Shown here: piece after piece, positions 30,501 through 44,900 of the stretch
How the letters are laid out: each line of letters starts with the position of its first letter
How positions within the stretch are numbered: position 1 is the first letter of the stretch
Assembly (NCBI GenBank): GCA_035041965.1
Contig: JAPYMA010000826.1
Coordinates: 1-64,000 of the forward strand
Origin: Anisakis pegreffii
Lineage: Eukaryota > Nematoda > Chromadorea > Rhabditida > Anisakidae
Direction: 5' to 3'
Length of the DNA: 64,000 bases
Made by a program: the position numbers and the translations under genes
Notes under the pieces: model-generated
Databases searched by the model: none
The model's input: the letters and a program-made list of their open reading frames with translations, nothing else
Told to the model about the DNA's origin: nothing

Positions 30501-32415
30501 CAAAACAATACTTTCAGCATGGATTTCGTTCGCTCTTGGATCGAAGGCAATCCCAGCACGAACGATGCTCGGAGTGAATTCACTTCTGGCGATGACTTTT
30601 CAGTTTGGAAACATCATACGAAACTTGCCTCGAGTCAGCTATGTAAAGGTGAAAACCAGACTTTTTCCATCCCATTTTTTGGATTCTCAGTTAAACTTCC
30701 ACGGGAACATAAAAATGAGACATAGAGTTTTCCAGAGATGCATAAACCAGTCGAGTTCTAATGAGAAGTAAACTGCAGAAAGTCATTATTAATCATAAGA
30801 TACGTTAACCGCTCTAGAACGCATCGCCCATGAAAATTTTAGTGTTTTTAATAAGACCGACTGACCATAAGAAGAGGCATAAAAATGTACTATGCCTAAG
30901 GATGCAGTGAACTTCATTGATATGTTAATGGCAATATCATTGAATCAGCACTTCATTGAGTACTTTGGAGTTTGAATCAAATCAGCCAGGAATAAATTGT
31001 TTAAACTGCTGAAGGCAATTGATGTATGGATGCTGAGCTGCATGACGTTTGTGTTTTGTTCATTACTCGAACTCGCATGGGTTGGCTATCTGAGCCGAGA
31101 AGAGGACGAACTCGCTGTGAAAGCAGCAATCCAAAAGGCCTCTTCCTCGCCGATGCCATCACCTGCGACCAATGTGGTCAGCCCTCGACCACCTCATTAC
31201 GAAAGTAATTCTGCTTTGCATCGGTCAGTCCTTATTGAAAAATCCCTTTGCTTGGTCGTTTAAGTCTTATGAATATAAACGATATACATTCAAAAACTCG
31301 TTGAGTGTAAAACTCATTGATTGTATACAATTAAGTTTGAGTTTAACTTTCAACATTTACAACCCTGTCGTTTTTTTTTGTTGTAAAGTTCAGTTTAGGC
31401 ATTCTGATACTTATTTGTCTATGAATAGGAACTGCGATGCCTCCTACAGTGATGCAATGTTTTGAATAGTTCATCACTGAAGCATCATCTCAACTACTGA
31501 ATCTCAAAGAAACTTTGGATCGAAAAAGACTTTTTCCAGCCGTTTGATCGACAAAGACCTGTTTTCAATCGATCACCACTGCAGAAGATATCTGTTTGTA
31601 TTTGTTGGTAATAATTGCAGGAGAGGTTACACTTCCGAAGAGGAATGTGCCCTGATGAGTTTAAGAGACAACGATTACGGGTATATTCCACCGGGATACG
31701 GCCTTAATGGGAATCTGAAGTCAGCGATGGCCTCATTCGCTGGACCTTGCGCATGCACTAAAGAGGAACCTCCCGAAGTATATGCACCTATATTGCAGTC
31801 AGCGGCCGAATTGGCTGCTTATCGAGCTGGACAAAATGTGCGTTTGTCTCTTTGTCCATGTGACTTTCACATTAAAAGTTGTCCACTCTTTCTAGAGGAA
31901 ATTTCAAATTTTGCAATAGTCTTGAATGCACCTCAACTATTCATCAATCAATTTTTTCGTTACTACTTCGTATTTTTTCGTTACTTTTCTACCGCATCTC
32001 ATCAAAATCATAGCAAAAAATGATGATCTTCCTAAACTTATCTTCCCTGCAACCGTAGTCATAACTGAACACTTACCACAACGAAGATAAAACTTACTTT
32101 GACGATACCTCGTTTGAAGATTACTTCGAGTTGTTGTGTTCATGATATCAATGCATGCTCTGGAAAGAAATATGAACCAGATGATAGAAGAATGATTAAA
32201 CTTTTGAAAACAACTTTATAGTGAATATTTTGTGTAATAGCAATACAGGTGTTAAAATGTCAACATATTTCATCTACGAATATACCCCTAAATAAAAATA
32301 AGCTTTATTTCAGGAACATCTGGCATTACAAATCGACAAGCTGTCGTCAATATTATTCCCTTCATTGTTCAGCGTCTTTAATATAGCCTATTGGTATCAC
32401 TACCTCAATGATTAA
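18528..32415 (+). CDS. Cys-loop ligand-gated anion channel subunit (LGC type)
   Basis: Pentameric ligand-gated channel subunit. Exons: 18528-18604 (hydrophobic signal peptide ending near SASTA), 25224 or 25218-25461, 25681-25915, 27570-27642, 27938-28055, 28151-28262, 30518-30648, 31015-31223, 31621-31837, 32314-32415; about 503 residues, all in phase. The extracellular domain has the Cys-loop ([16 protein letters not shown], 13 residues between cysteines). M1 is preceded by [18 protein letters not shown]. The M1-M2 linker holds PAR, which in this superfamily marks anion selectivity. M2 runs [17 protein letters not shown] and M3 follows VSYVKAIDVW. The M3-M4 loop is proline/serine-rich, and M4 ends [10 protein letters not shown]. 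The QFGN M2 and overall sequence resemble the MOD-1/GGR/LGC branch (amine- or glycine-like) by memory; the ligand cannot be told from sequence. The link to the signal exon across 6.6 kb is inferred from phase and a missing start elsewhere. Confidence 0.92.
18605..25217. other. Large first intron of the Cys-loop channel gene
   Basis: About 6.6 kb with no exon I can defend. Overlapping plus-strand frames at 20768-21193 (141 codons) and 21003-21377 (124 codons) read in different frames over the same bases. Frames of this length are expected about once in a window of this composition, so they were not called. Intermediate exons of the channel gene cannot be excluded. Confidence 0.5.
29976..30012 (+). 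repeat. Short dispersed repeat, copy 1
   Basis: This stretch around ATAAGAAGAGGCATAAAA closely matches 30855-30891 (about 85% identical over 37 bases). This copy is in the intron before the M2 exon of the channel gene; the other is in the intron after it. Confidence 0.55.
30855..30891 (+). repeat. Short dispersed repeat, copy 2
   Basis: Second copy of the element at 29976-30012, in the same orientation, in the intron after the M2 exon (30518-30648). The similarity fades outside about 37 bases. Confidence 0.55.
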
Positions 32416-35400
32416 ATTCGAATCTTATTATAATTTATGATTGATAAGGCGCACTCTTCCTTTCATCTCAGTCTTTGATGCTTCTTAAAAACCTCATCGA
32501 ATTGCCGCACACACTTATTCTCAATCGTAAACGAAAAAAATCAGAACATAAAATCAGAATGAGTCTAAAATACAGTAATTCGTCATGTGGCATCCAATAC
32601 ATTTCATTTTTTGGATGCTGAAAGTGGAAAATTATGCATAAAATTTGAGAATTAGACATTCGGGAATTGTCGAAAGTTAAAATTGCTGGCACTTAAGAAG
32701 TAGACTCGTATAAACCTTACATTTAGTGGTTTGACGTGATATGACATCCTCAATAGGATTAATGTTTGAACGCTCAAAAGTGAGAAATGATACGATCTCT
32801 GTGATCAACTTCATACAATGTGCGGTGAGCATGCGATGAGCAATGGAAACGGTATTCAAGAACATGCAAATGTTGAGTGTTAGGAGGATAAAGGTGCGCA
32901 AAGTTGTTTTTACTAATTTTTGCTCAATGAATAAAGCAATATTTTCACTTATTATCGACGTTTTCTTCATTGATAGAACAGCTCATTTTGATATTGTATT
33001 CGTGTTTCATATTAATTTTTGCATGTTATTTTCTATCCGAAGAGCACAGAGCGTATTATGTATTAGTCGAATAAAGTCATTCAAACATCTTTGCTTCATC
33101 AAGTTTCCGTTGCCTACAACTCGACAGTGGTAAATTCGAGATAATTCATTTGTTGGCTTGATTTTCTGGCCATTCTAAACGCGGATCTTCTCGGGCAGAT
33201 AAAATGACATTCTTCAGTCATAAATTCAGCATCATTCATTCACTGATTGCAACAAAGCAAAAATAAACATATTTGCCGAGTGTCAAACATTGTCTTTCAT
33301 GGAGCAAATTAACATCTTGCAAATACTCCTATGAGCTTTTCGCTTTTCATGTAATCCTCTTCGGTGTAATCATCCAAAAAACTCACGATCACTACACTTG
33401 AACTTGTTTTCTGTGTTAGACGTGAACATAACAAGCATATTACAAGACAAAATTGAACCAATAGATTAGCTGATTGCAAGTGAGCATGAGTGTGTTTCAC
33501 CTTACATTAGTGAATATGAATGTACGTAATTTTGTTTTGATGATACCAAGTATTATATAGATATAGTGGTTTGGACAGTGTACGCGCGCTGTTGTTCGAA
33601 TGCATACTAAAGTTGCGGAGAAAAGTAATGCTTTTTGCAGTAAAAAGAGTGACTTCATTTGGTGCAGATTGATACATTATTCGAGCATGATCATCGTCAA
33701 CATAATCATCATAAAATCTCATACGCATGGGATTCGGAATCACCGTTTCGAGTATCTTTTTGATTGCAAATATTTTGATTGCAAATTTGATTGCAAATAC
33801 TCCAAATACTGATAACCCTTTCATGCAATCTTCGCTTTTATTATTAGTATTACGATGTTTTTCTCGGATGAAACTCATCAAATTCTGGAATTTATGACTG
33901 AAAACAATCGTTGTATTGAGATTAGCTTATCTTGAGATGGTGGAAAACGCAGGGAACTTTTTGAATTCAGGGAACTCGGTGCAATGTGATGATGCAAGAA
34001 CTGAAAGCGTGACTGATGAAAAACTATAATAAACATAGCGTCGTTATCACAAGAAGTTCATGGGTCATAGAGTCAATAAACTGAAAATACTTATGAACTC
34101 GTTAGTTTTGCATAATTTCGTTCAGATTTCCCCAACTCAACGCGGCCAACAGTTGCTGCGTTCATGTCAGCTACTTCTTCATCAAAAGGTGCAAATTAAT
34201 TAGGCATTAATAGAGGAGCAACTGACAGATTTGACTATTGTCATAAGACATAAATATCCAACTAGGAACATATCGTCTAATCATGTAACAAATCAGCATC
34301 TCCAGGCTTGTGAGGTTTGAGCGCATAAGCATCAGTTCTCACAAGAATTTGCGTATTGAAACAAAATAGTGGGTAAAGGCTTAAAATTTCCGATCCCGTC
34401 ACTTCGAAATATTTTATGAGTGGAGTTATAGCATCATAAAATTTAAAGCTTCATTCTTGAAAGCATCACTCAAACTATAACATTAAGAATGAACTGTATC
34501 ATTTCAAAGGAAACAACGTTATATCGATCACAATAGAACAAATGAACGTCATCAGATTAAACGAATGATCATCATGAGCAGATCGAAACCAAAATTCTTG
34601 GAATTCCTATTATTGAGGATGCAGAAAACAATCTGACAACCTAAATCATTCGATTAAGCAATTTGAATCGTACCAAAACAATTCATTCAGTAATCTCAAA
34701 GAGAATCGCCTAGAAAACAATCAAATTTATCAACGTAAAGTATGCCAGAAACACGTCAACTCGTAATGAGTTGTGACTGCTGATGAACTAAACGAGTCTG
34801 ATGTGATGCGAGCCGATAGGGAATCTTCAAGGATTTTCCGAAGATATGACGAACTTAGAGTGCAACATTCCGCCGGAAGTCAGAATGTCATCCAGTAAAA
34901 TTTAGTGCGAGGACCAAATGGCCTCAATACGCGATCTGAAAGGTAGTTGAGTCAAATTTGATAAGTCCAGCATTGTTCCGGGAAACAATGCTTCTTATCG
35001 TAGATGAACAAAGCATAATGGTTCACTGAAATCGAGCAAAGTGATGAAAACATGATATAATGTGAAGGAACTGGACGTTAACTGCTTTTCAACATTTCGT
35101 AGCAGAAGCATGTGTATAAGATGAGATAATTGAGATGCAAACCACCAAAGAATCATTCGAGATAAGAAAATTTAATGATTTTAATAAAAATTTAATGATT
35201 CTTTTCTGATAGAGACTTCCTCAAATGGGTTCAAGAATGATTCTGGAAACTTATGCACAGTTATGGCAGGTCGCAGGCCAATTCTCGTCTTCTCATTTAC
35301 GATGAGGTTATAAGCTGATATGAATGCATATTTAGAAATTCCGATTAGAAATTGCTCTCTTACCATAATTTTTCGCATTGCTAGTTGATTACCGATGCGT

Positions 35401-38400
35401 GATGAGGAACAAATCACTCTAACGATGACTGTGTTTTCAAAAAATTCGCTTCAAAGTCCAGATTTCGCTGCACCATTTGGGGTAAAAGGATGGAAAATGA
35501 TTTTAGGGAATAAATTTTGGCTTATTTCAAAATTTAGCATGCCGCCATCCTGGGTTCGAGATATTTGAAAATGATTCACAAATATAGCGAAGCCGATTGA
35601 AATGTGATTGATTTTAGTTTCTTAAAGCAACCGAAAGTTGAACGAATTTAAAAGGAATTCAATGACGAGTATAGCAACTTTTTTCATCAATGCAGCTATT
35701 CTCAGCCGTAAGTATTAATGATGCCACCAGAGCGAGGCTCATGACGAATGCGGATGAATAAAATTGGCTTTGAGCGGTAGTAATCGAAAGTAATTTGGAT
35801 TTATTTCGTTAGTTCAGTTGAGCGCAACGTAATTATTGCGGGAGTGTGTGGATGTCTTATAAACAGGGATGGATATCTAGAGCCACATGCGCAATCGTCG
35901 TCATCATTAAGTGCTTCTGTTGGTTTCAGCGGAAATAATCGTAAAATTTCTTGTTGCCTCGCTCTGCTTGGGTAATAAAATTGCGGCGAGGAATTTGCCA
36001 CACAAATAGATTGTTTTCGTTAGTGGTATCGAATTTGTGAATTGAACTGAGTCGGTAATATGCACAGCATACGGCCTGCATATTACCGATCTAAGCCTAA
36101 GCCTAACGGTGTGCTTGTTGGATTCGTTTATTCGTTTGTCTGCGATACTGTCGCATGAGATCAATTATCATCGCTTCACTCATTTATGTGTGCTTCTGTT
36201 TTTTGCATAAAGTCACTCTGAATTCGTGATAATTGTTGGCAGAGCACAAATTGTATTCTGGTAGGAATGTTCTCGGGGAAAACTGTGTCCTTGAGAAGAG
36301 ATTTTTACGGATGAATCAATGCTAAAACAGACTCACTCTACTTGTTTGTATTATATCACGGACAAATAGATCTTGAAGAAGACAATGAGTGAACTCATCG
36401 ACGTTTATTCGTTGCCGCTCCGTTCAGTTGATAATTTGAAAAGAGTGACATTGATTTTCGAGTATTTTAATGAATTGTTTCGTTGATGGCATCTGAATGA
36501 TCGGTTATAGCGTTTGAACACACGACTAGAATCAGAGCATCGAAATGCTCGTAAGATTAGGATCATTAGAAGATCATTAGTTGAAGAGAGTAGGATTACT
36601 AGCTGAAATCTAATGACATTGATTTTCATCGCTGGAAGGCAGTCTTCGTTCGAAACTTGTCAGATTCTTTGAGATGAATGCATTTTCATTCTTGACGATC
36701 ATGTCATGGCTGCCACTTGGATTCGCTTTTGACGAACCATCAAGCAAAACCTACCGTGATACATCTCACCATCCGACCACTTACTCAGCTCGAATTATTC
36801 TTCAAACTGTTGCTCTTGCTAATTTTCATTGGTCCCTAATTGTTTCTATTTGATAGGATTGTAGAGATCAAATCGTGAACGACAAGTGGATACGAAATGC
36901 AGTGCAGAGAATCGAAATTATAGATAAATTTTCTGGTCGCAGCCTAAGAGTACAGATTTCTAACACTCTAATCCCCCTGCAGTGCTCATGATAGATCGGG
37001 AAATATTCTGGTAAAAACCGCTGTGCACTTTCTTGATTTTTATGAATATTTAAATCAGTTTTCTTGAATTTGCCTGTCAGCTTCGGTTTTACGAAACTAA
37101 AAAATGGTTTGAATAATGATGATAGGATAGAACATATCAATCATTTAAACGACATTCCATGCATTCATAATGTCTTTCAATTCTCATTTTCCACTCTTGC
37201 AGCTTTAGCCAAATATTACCCTTCTGATTTGCTGGCAGAGGTATTTTGTGGTCCTCTGCAAAGCTGAGTATCGAGTGAGCATGAAAACGTCTTTAGAAGA
37301 TCGACAGATTTTGAAATATCAAACTTCAGTTCTGATGTCTTTGGGGAATCGACTTGCTCAGGAGTTTGCCTGCTCAAATCCAGACTCATGAGGATGACGA
37401 ATGATCGAATATCTCGTAGACCTAGCCACATGCATTCAGCGATGTTTGTACTTAGAATCTATAGTAGTCGTTGGACTGTTCGTTACAATGATCACATTCG
37501 ACATCAGTTCAAGTTATATAGGTTAACGAAACTTACGCATGATCACTCCATTAAAGGGTTCTTCCTTTAGAATCGGTTGCGTTTAACTCAAAGCATTTTT
37601 CTGAACGTCGCTTGGATTGATATCTTCAAACTAAGGCCGTCTTATGGCATTCTCACCGTTACTTAGCCTCGGTTGTGATCAATCATTCAAATGACATTCT
37701 TAAATAACAAAGAGTTGTTTTTGCGTAAATACTTCTGGGATTATTAATACCTACAGCTCATTGCTTCATTGATGAATGAACATGCACACCTTTGAGACAG
37801 TGAAACTAACCGTTTTGAATAACATATTTTTCAAAGCGACTAATCTCGATCACTTGTTCAGCACAACAGAAGGATCATCCGTAATGAACTGGGAACTAAG
37901 CGCGGCAGATTAATTGGTCTTAGCTTTAGAATGATAGTTTTTATGACTGATGTTCGAGGATTATTAATGAGTGTATCCTGATACTATCTTCGCTTTGCTT
38001 ACGAATTTTATCGATAAAACGCTCATTTTTACTGCATCGTTTATAGTGCTCCTGGAAATTCGATAAAATTCTCATTCGAATGACTAAAGCAAGCCGTACT
38101 CATTTTATCTAAATTTATTCACTTCACTAATAAGATGCCTTCGGCAACGTAAAATTTGAAAATCGATTGGAATTCATCTTTAAAAGATAATTTGTCATAA
38201 GATTCTCCGATAAAGTGATATTGCTGCTTCATCTTCTCTCTCGAAGTTTTCCTTCTCCGTTTCTCAGTTGTTCATACGGATTATTAGAGGGCTTTATGGA
38301 TGACAAAGATGCACAAATACATTAATGCACCATTCAATTGCTCGCATGAATTTTGAGTACTGGAATAGCGAAACTTATGGAAAATAACTGAAAGTTCCTG

Positions 38401-38945
38401 GCGGAGCAATAATTCTGCTCAATGCCAACTTCACAATTTAGATTGGCAGTTTTCGAATGGAATTTGATGGATAGAATAAAGTGATGTGACCGTCATGTCA
38501 TTTTGAGTGTTTTTAGCAATGCGATTCTTCACGTGATTATGCATTCCGATAGAATTATGATTGCATCTCAAATTCAAATGTGATTATCGTGTTGGCATTC
38601 AAAGAATTGAGGTGTCCTTTGGTGACCGTAGCAGTCAGTCAATCAATCAATCTAATATAAATTCAAGCTCGGTTGATGAAAATGGAATAAATTTTTGAAT
38701 GCCTTGTTGAAGGTGCTTTTTCAGAATCTGCTTTTTTTTCCGTGTGCAGTATAGCTGTTAATTGACTCACACAAATATCTCCAAAAATCGTGATCGAGTC
38801 CAATCTCTTTATTCATACGAATACGCAAATCTCATGTGAATGTTATTTCTGACCGTGCGAGTGCCACCGATTCCATGATTTGGAACAAATTTTCCCGGGG
38901 AAATTAAAACTGAATGATCATCGAATGATCTTTCTCAAAAAGTGA
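32416..38945. other. Intergenic region, no supported gene
   Basis: About 6.5 kb between the Cys-loop channel and the potassium channel. Open frames are short, of chance length and without recognisable domains. The only clear local structure is the triple GATTGCAAAT cluster at 33762-33798. Confidence 0.55.
33762..33798. promoter_or_regulatory. Cluster of three GATTGCAAAT octamer-like sites
   Basis: The 10-base word GATTGCAAAT occurs exactly three times, at 33762-33771, 33777-33786 and 33789-33798. On the other strand it contains ATTTGCAATC, close to the POU-domain octamer ATTTGCAT. It lies 5.2 kb upstream of the potassium-channel start. It may be a transcription-factor site cluster, or simply a small tandem duplication. 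Confidence 0.35.
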
Positions 38946-38951
38946 TTTCAG
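38946..38951 (+). promoter_or_regulatory. Probable trans-splice acceptor of the TWK channel gene
   Basis: TTTCAG lies four bases before the chosen ATG (AAGGATG follows it). This is the usual form of a nematode spliced-leader acceptor and supports 38956 as the translation start. It could also be a cis acceptor joined to an unseen 5' UTR exon. Confidence 0.5.
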
Positions 38952-38955
38952 AAGG

Positions 38956-41900
38956 ATGTCAACCGAGCAGTCGAGTAGCAATCGATCACAAAATCAGGAT
39001 CGTCAAACCTATGACGCAATATCCTGCTCAGATCCTTGGGATCTTGATCAGTTTATTGATCCAGATCAGGTGATTCAACTTTCAATGATTCAAGTTTCAA
39101 TCATGAGCTTCAAACTGCCCATGTTCTCCTGCATTTGAATATAACACGTAATATCAGCTGACGTCTTTTACAACTGCTTCAAACAATGAAAATATGTGAT
39201 ATTTTCAAAGTAAAGTTTCCATTTTCGTCAAAGTTGCGACTTATTATTTGCGTTGAACTGTTCAATGGCAAATCATTCACAGAAAAAACTTTCTGGAGTA
39301 CTGCGAGATTTATCCGTGGCCGATAAAGAGTGATGATGTCTTCGATAGATAAGAGACTGAGGAATCAAGGTGACAGAGAACAGGTGAACGAAGAAATGAC
39401 AGGGACTATCATGATTCCTGATTAGAAAAAATTATGAGATTGAAGGAAATTCATCCATCGTATTTCTCATTCGCAGAAAGATTATCGTTCTGTGAATGCA
39501 GTGAACTTTGCTGAATAATGGCGAATGAATCGCTAATACCGGCACTTCACGAGTCAAATTATCGCAACTGATTGCTCGCTGAGTATCTTCATTGAAATTG
39601 ATGAAAATGTGGAAAATTCATGCATTGCGCTATGAATCAACGATTATAAAAAGGATCAATGTGCTCAACTGAAATGCGACATATTAACGGTTGAATGTCG
39701 CTTTTTCATCCTCTCCCTAGGTAATACATTGTACTTTACGATGTGAAACATTGGAGTGGAGCACGTCAAATGATTTTTCCATATTCTATGAACCGAACAG
39801 TACATATTTCATACATTTTATATTGCTGACACTCACGATATATTTCTTATGACACATCAAAAAGCAGATAAACGGCTAGACTAAACATGTATAGATTCAT
39901 TCATTTATTATGAGGTTGAATTCAAACTATGAACATAATTCACTGAAATGAAAGAAAAAACTTAGAATGAATTGATATGCTGCGTTCCGGCAAGAACTAT
40001 TTAAACATCTGAACAAATGAGCTGGTGTGTTATTAACACCTCTACGCACATTCACATTCTTCTATTCGAAACATCGTTCCTCTCCATCTTCTCCATTCAA
40101 TGCAGCATGGAGATCGTATGAAATAGTTTTCGAATTTAAACGAATTCTGTCATGATCGATGCTGCGGACAATTGTTATCAGATTGTTGCTTTAAGGAACA
40201 CTTCATTTATTATTTCTTTCCTTTTGGCTGGAAAGTTTTATTTGTTGAGGAAAACAACTGCAAAAAATGAGAGCATGCTCAATGAATGCGGCAATTCATT
40301 GAAACCATTTGCGATTGCCAACAAAGAACATCATGAGCATATTCGCGTCACACTAGAATCTTTTCAGTTCGCGTGCTTCAGCTAATTTGACCAAATTCAG
40401 ATCATTTTGAACATTTATCGTTTAAAACAGCGATAAGCTGCGCTTAATTGCTCGATGGTTCATTATCCGTTCTGTTTTATGGGCCATCAGGGGCGCATGA
40501 TGATGAATGTGCATGATGGTTAAGGCACTTCATTGTGATCACGCGATATGTTCAAGTGATGTGCATTTTTCGGATTCCTTGTTTGGAAGATATATGAAAA
40601 AACATCAATCAAAATTAATTTGTCCATCTCTTCAACTGTCCGCTGAATTCTTCAGAATCCCATCAGTGGGAATTCTTTCCATCCGTTAGTGCAAGGAATA
40701 TGTTCGAAACAGACATATGAGCTAGCTTTGATCCCAGAGGATGCAAAATCAAACACTATACTGACAATATGCAAGCAAATATTTCAGTACGAACATGTGT
40801 TCAATCAAAGATTAGCGCAGCAATATTGTGATGTTTGGAAATACAGAATTCAATCTTAATAAACTGCCGCAATGAATTTAATCATTACCACGCGAAATTT
40901 GATAGTCTTCCAGGACCATTTTATTTGTTTTGTCTTTGATTGCTTCTCATTAGCAGTGAATCAGTGAGAAAAAAATAAAGTATTGCCACGGAAGGATCAA
41001 CGGGCCGTTAATGTGAGAAACCTCAAAATTTCTCTGTGACCATTAAAATTATCACATTGCAGCAGTTTTCGGACGCAATCACTTCACTGGTCTTCAAAAC
41101 GAGTAGATTTTGGCACTCAAAATCTTTCAAATGATTTCACTGCAACAAGAATTTCATCATGACAAGATTGCAGTAACACAAATGTTTTATGAAAACTGCT
41201 TTCGTGATTTCGATAGAATTTTATGGTACTAGGCAAGTGTCTTTTTCGATGCACGCATGCAAATTACATGTGACAGGAAGAAACTCAAATTAATTGATCT
41301 CGAGAATTCATTTCCGGTGCATCTCTCCACTCGTCGATGGATCATGCTCCACGGCTGTAATCAATTCAAATGATGACTTCTTCACTCATTAATTGCTTTC
41401 TCAACAACAAAAAAAGATTTCTTTTGCAACGACTGACTAATTGTTAGCGTTGCTGTCATGGTCAGCGCTTTAGATTTAGTGTTTGGCGGAACTGCATTCA
41501 ATTTACAAGATCCGTTTAGCAGTTTTTATTAATGTAAGGAAGCGAACGCAATGCATCATGCAGCCAGCGAGCACTGCCCTGCTCCCTCCCCCTCCCCTTC
41601 ACACTACAAAATCCACTCAACTCAGAAATTATCTCGCCTCCGGCCATCATCTCGAAATGCTCCTCCCATCTCCGTTCACATTCATTTCTCATTCCAATAC
41701 AAACAACACAACTCATTTTCAAACAACCAATAACCGAATTTATTGCAATATAAGTGGTCAACACATATGCCCATCTACTATACATACTCAGTAACTACTT
41801 TTTTTTTCAATTCCTTATCATTTATTTATTCATCAATGCATTTTCTCTGCGGACACATTATTGTTCACATTTAAAAACACATATGATGAACTGTTGTGAT

Positions 41901-44900
41901 TGTTTAAGAGTAGTTTTGAAGTGGAGGTACGCATGCATTCGGGGCATTGCAGATTCCTTAGCTACATTTTCTGAGATCATCTAGCGATACATTCCATCGT
42001 ACGTACCTACCTATTCGTTAAGCATAGACAAAGCTTTGATTTTTTTAGGCATTACGCGAGAGATGTTTCAGTTATGTCATCTCCATTCACGATATCTGTG
42101 TGAATGAGCTTGATAATTTGTAGTTTCACGAGTATCGTACGGCATCATGTCTACTTGTTTCCATAGTGTTGTCGAAGACAGCCATATCGAAGAAGCATTT
42201 TGAGTTGAGAACTGCGCTATGTTCAATAGCATAATATTAACTGTTTCTGAATCATTTTGAACTGATGACTGATTGATTCAACAACACTTCGATTCACTGC
42301 TAATGGAGATCCACAACAATGAGGACGAGGTAATATTTGCAAATTCAGATCGTAAAAGAGCATTCATCCTGAAACTTGGTTCATTAATTCGGATTCATCA
42401 CATTCAACGATTTTTGAATTGGATTCATTTGATTCCGATTTCTTATAATCCAAAATTCATGATGTTGTATGCATGAATGTATAGGCTCACGTTAAAAAGT
42501 TGATCGCTGAGAACAATAGTCAACAAAATGAGCACGGCGATAATTTTTTTTATCATGATTTGCTCATTCGTTTGGTCATCAGATTGAACTGAATGGTACT
42601 TTTTGTTCGAAGATCTCCCAGAAATCGTATCCTGGAGTTTCTGAGGAAATTTTAACGACATCATGAGGATATACCAGGAAGCACTCCAAAGATCTTCATT
42701 TGAACAAATGTTTTTGCTCACGCCTTATTGAGGATTACTCTTTGTAAGTTTTTGAAACACTGAATTATCTCTTAAATAAAACTTCCGACTGCCTGGTACG
42801 AGCATGGCTGTTGAGCAACCTTGTGCTGCTTCTGCAATATCTCAAGTTCCGTTTCCGAGGAAGTTACTCAAAAATAAAAATTTAAATCTCTCCCAAGTGA
42901 ATTCAAATATGATTTACTTAATTGACTAGTAGCTGAACGCCTTTTCTACTGACGACTGCGTTGAACGTCTCCGATTGACTAGTTCAACAAGCTTTTGAAA
43001 TTGAAATTCGCGGAGATTCTCCTCTCAAAAGCTTTAAAAAAAAACTCATCACTCACATCCCGTAACATGCTCTAATTCTTTGCGAATGAACGATGTGTCT
43101 GAAAAGTGTTGAACACGGCTCAGTGAACAATGAAAATTACTTTATAGACTTTGTTTGGATAAATTGAAAATTCAATTTTCGCTAATCAACTACATGACAC
43201 AATGTTAGAAACACATCTTTGTTAGCAGTGTTGCGATACTCATTAGCAGTGTTGCTTTTGGTTGAGTGTTCTCGCAATGTGATACTTTCAAAGACGAAAT
43301 TTTCTTCATTTGTAAACGAATTTATAAACAATTGAGTGAATCGTATTTCACGTATTCACTCATTGATGTCTTAGCGAAAAGAAAGCTCTCAGTTTGCGTT
43401 TGTTCTGCGATTTGTTTGCTGCTGCCTTTAAACAATCACTTCCAGTAAGATTTTCGCTTATCGTTCACGTTCGGGTGATCATTTCGCATGGCGACTTGAT
43501 TAAGTTGTTGTGTGGAATTGATCGGACGTTTCAACTGGGATAGGAGGCGATTTGTCCTTTCTTCTGTCAGTAAGGTTTTAGCAGAAGAGAACAAATCTTC
43601 TCCTGATTGCACGGTAAATTACATTAGGAAGCAGACGAAAAATATTTCTAAATAAAAGTTCCATTTACATCCGATTGTGTTCATTCCAGTGCAATGTGAT
43701 TGTTCAAAATCAGTTAATGCATGGAAAAATAAATCAAATTGATGCATATTGTAATCACTGACTAAGTACAATGCAGATTCTCTTAACCAACAACATTCAT
43801 TTTTGATCAGGAGGCTTACAATCAGTAACATTAGTAGGTGATTATCTGAATAGATAATTAGATAAGAACCAAATCTTAATCCAGTTCAGGTTCGAGAACT
43901 ACAATGATAGTGGTAGATCACTAGGTTTAGACAAAAGCTTTGCTTCACGAGCGGGATTCCAAAAGTTTTGCTTTAAACCGAATGGCCTATCAGTATGACT
44001 GTGTTATCAAGCCTGAGGCATAATAGTTTGTCGTGCATCTAGTTGTTACCTTATGATCAGATCGCTACATTGCAACGTCATCTCATCACTTCACTTCCGC
44101 ATTACGTGTGCCGAAGAACTGATTACAAAACACAGCACAGTCCTTCAGTAGAGGTCGCATAGCCTTTGCGATAGCTCAAGATTACCTCAAGAGTTCGAGA
44201 CCCATTCTTTGAAAGGAAATTTCGCTGGGAACCGAATGGTGTATCACTATTATAGATCGATAGAGTTGATCTAGTCGAACACAGCATTCACATAGTGAGA
44301 GAATAGTTACCACAATGAAAACTTTAAGTTACCACAATTACCATGGATTGATTACAAAACTTCCAATTGCAGGGTTTTGAGGCGCCCATGCCAACCTGGA
44401 AAAAGTACGCTCGAATAATATTACCACACATCGGTCTGATATTGTTGTCCGTAGTGTACATAATCGGCGGTGCGTTCGCGTTCTATCATTTCGAACGACC
44501 ACATGAAATAGCGATTCGTAAAGCGAATTTAGACGATATCAACGCGCATCGCAAACTTATGCTCAAACACATGTGGTCCATTATCAACGACAATACAACT
44601 TCGGATGGTTGAGTGATCAGTTCTGCTGTTATCCAGAGCGCATTTGACTGGTTTTATCGATGAGTGTTTCTGCATTAACACTCCGAGAGAACGATTCACG
44701 TAGGCGTGAAGTCAAACACCCTATGGGGATTGATGTACCCTCGATATTTTTGAAACACTTTCTGAACAGTGACAGTTTTTTGGTGATAAATCATGCATCA
44801 ACAGCGGAAACAAACATGCACAAGATCATTAACTAAATTTTGTCAGCTGATGGCAAAAAATCTGCTTATGAACAGGAACCGAGAGGATTGCGCATAGCAT

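Noticed and set aside
44130..44215. Possible tRNA gene suggested by a B-box-like GAGTTCGAGACCC
   Set aside because: No matching A box, no cloverleaf stems and no anticodon arm could be drawn.
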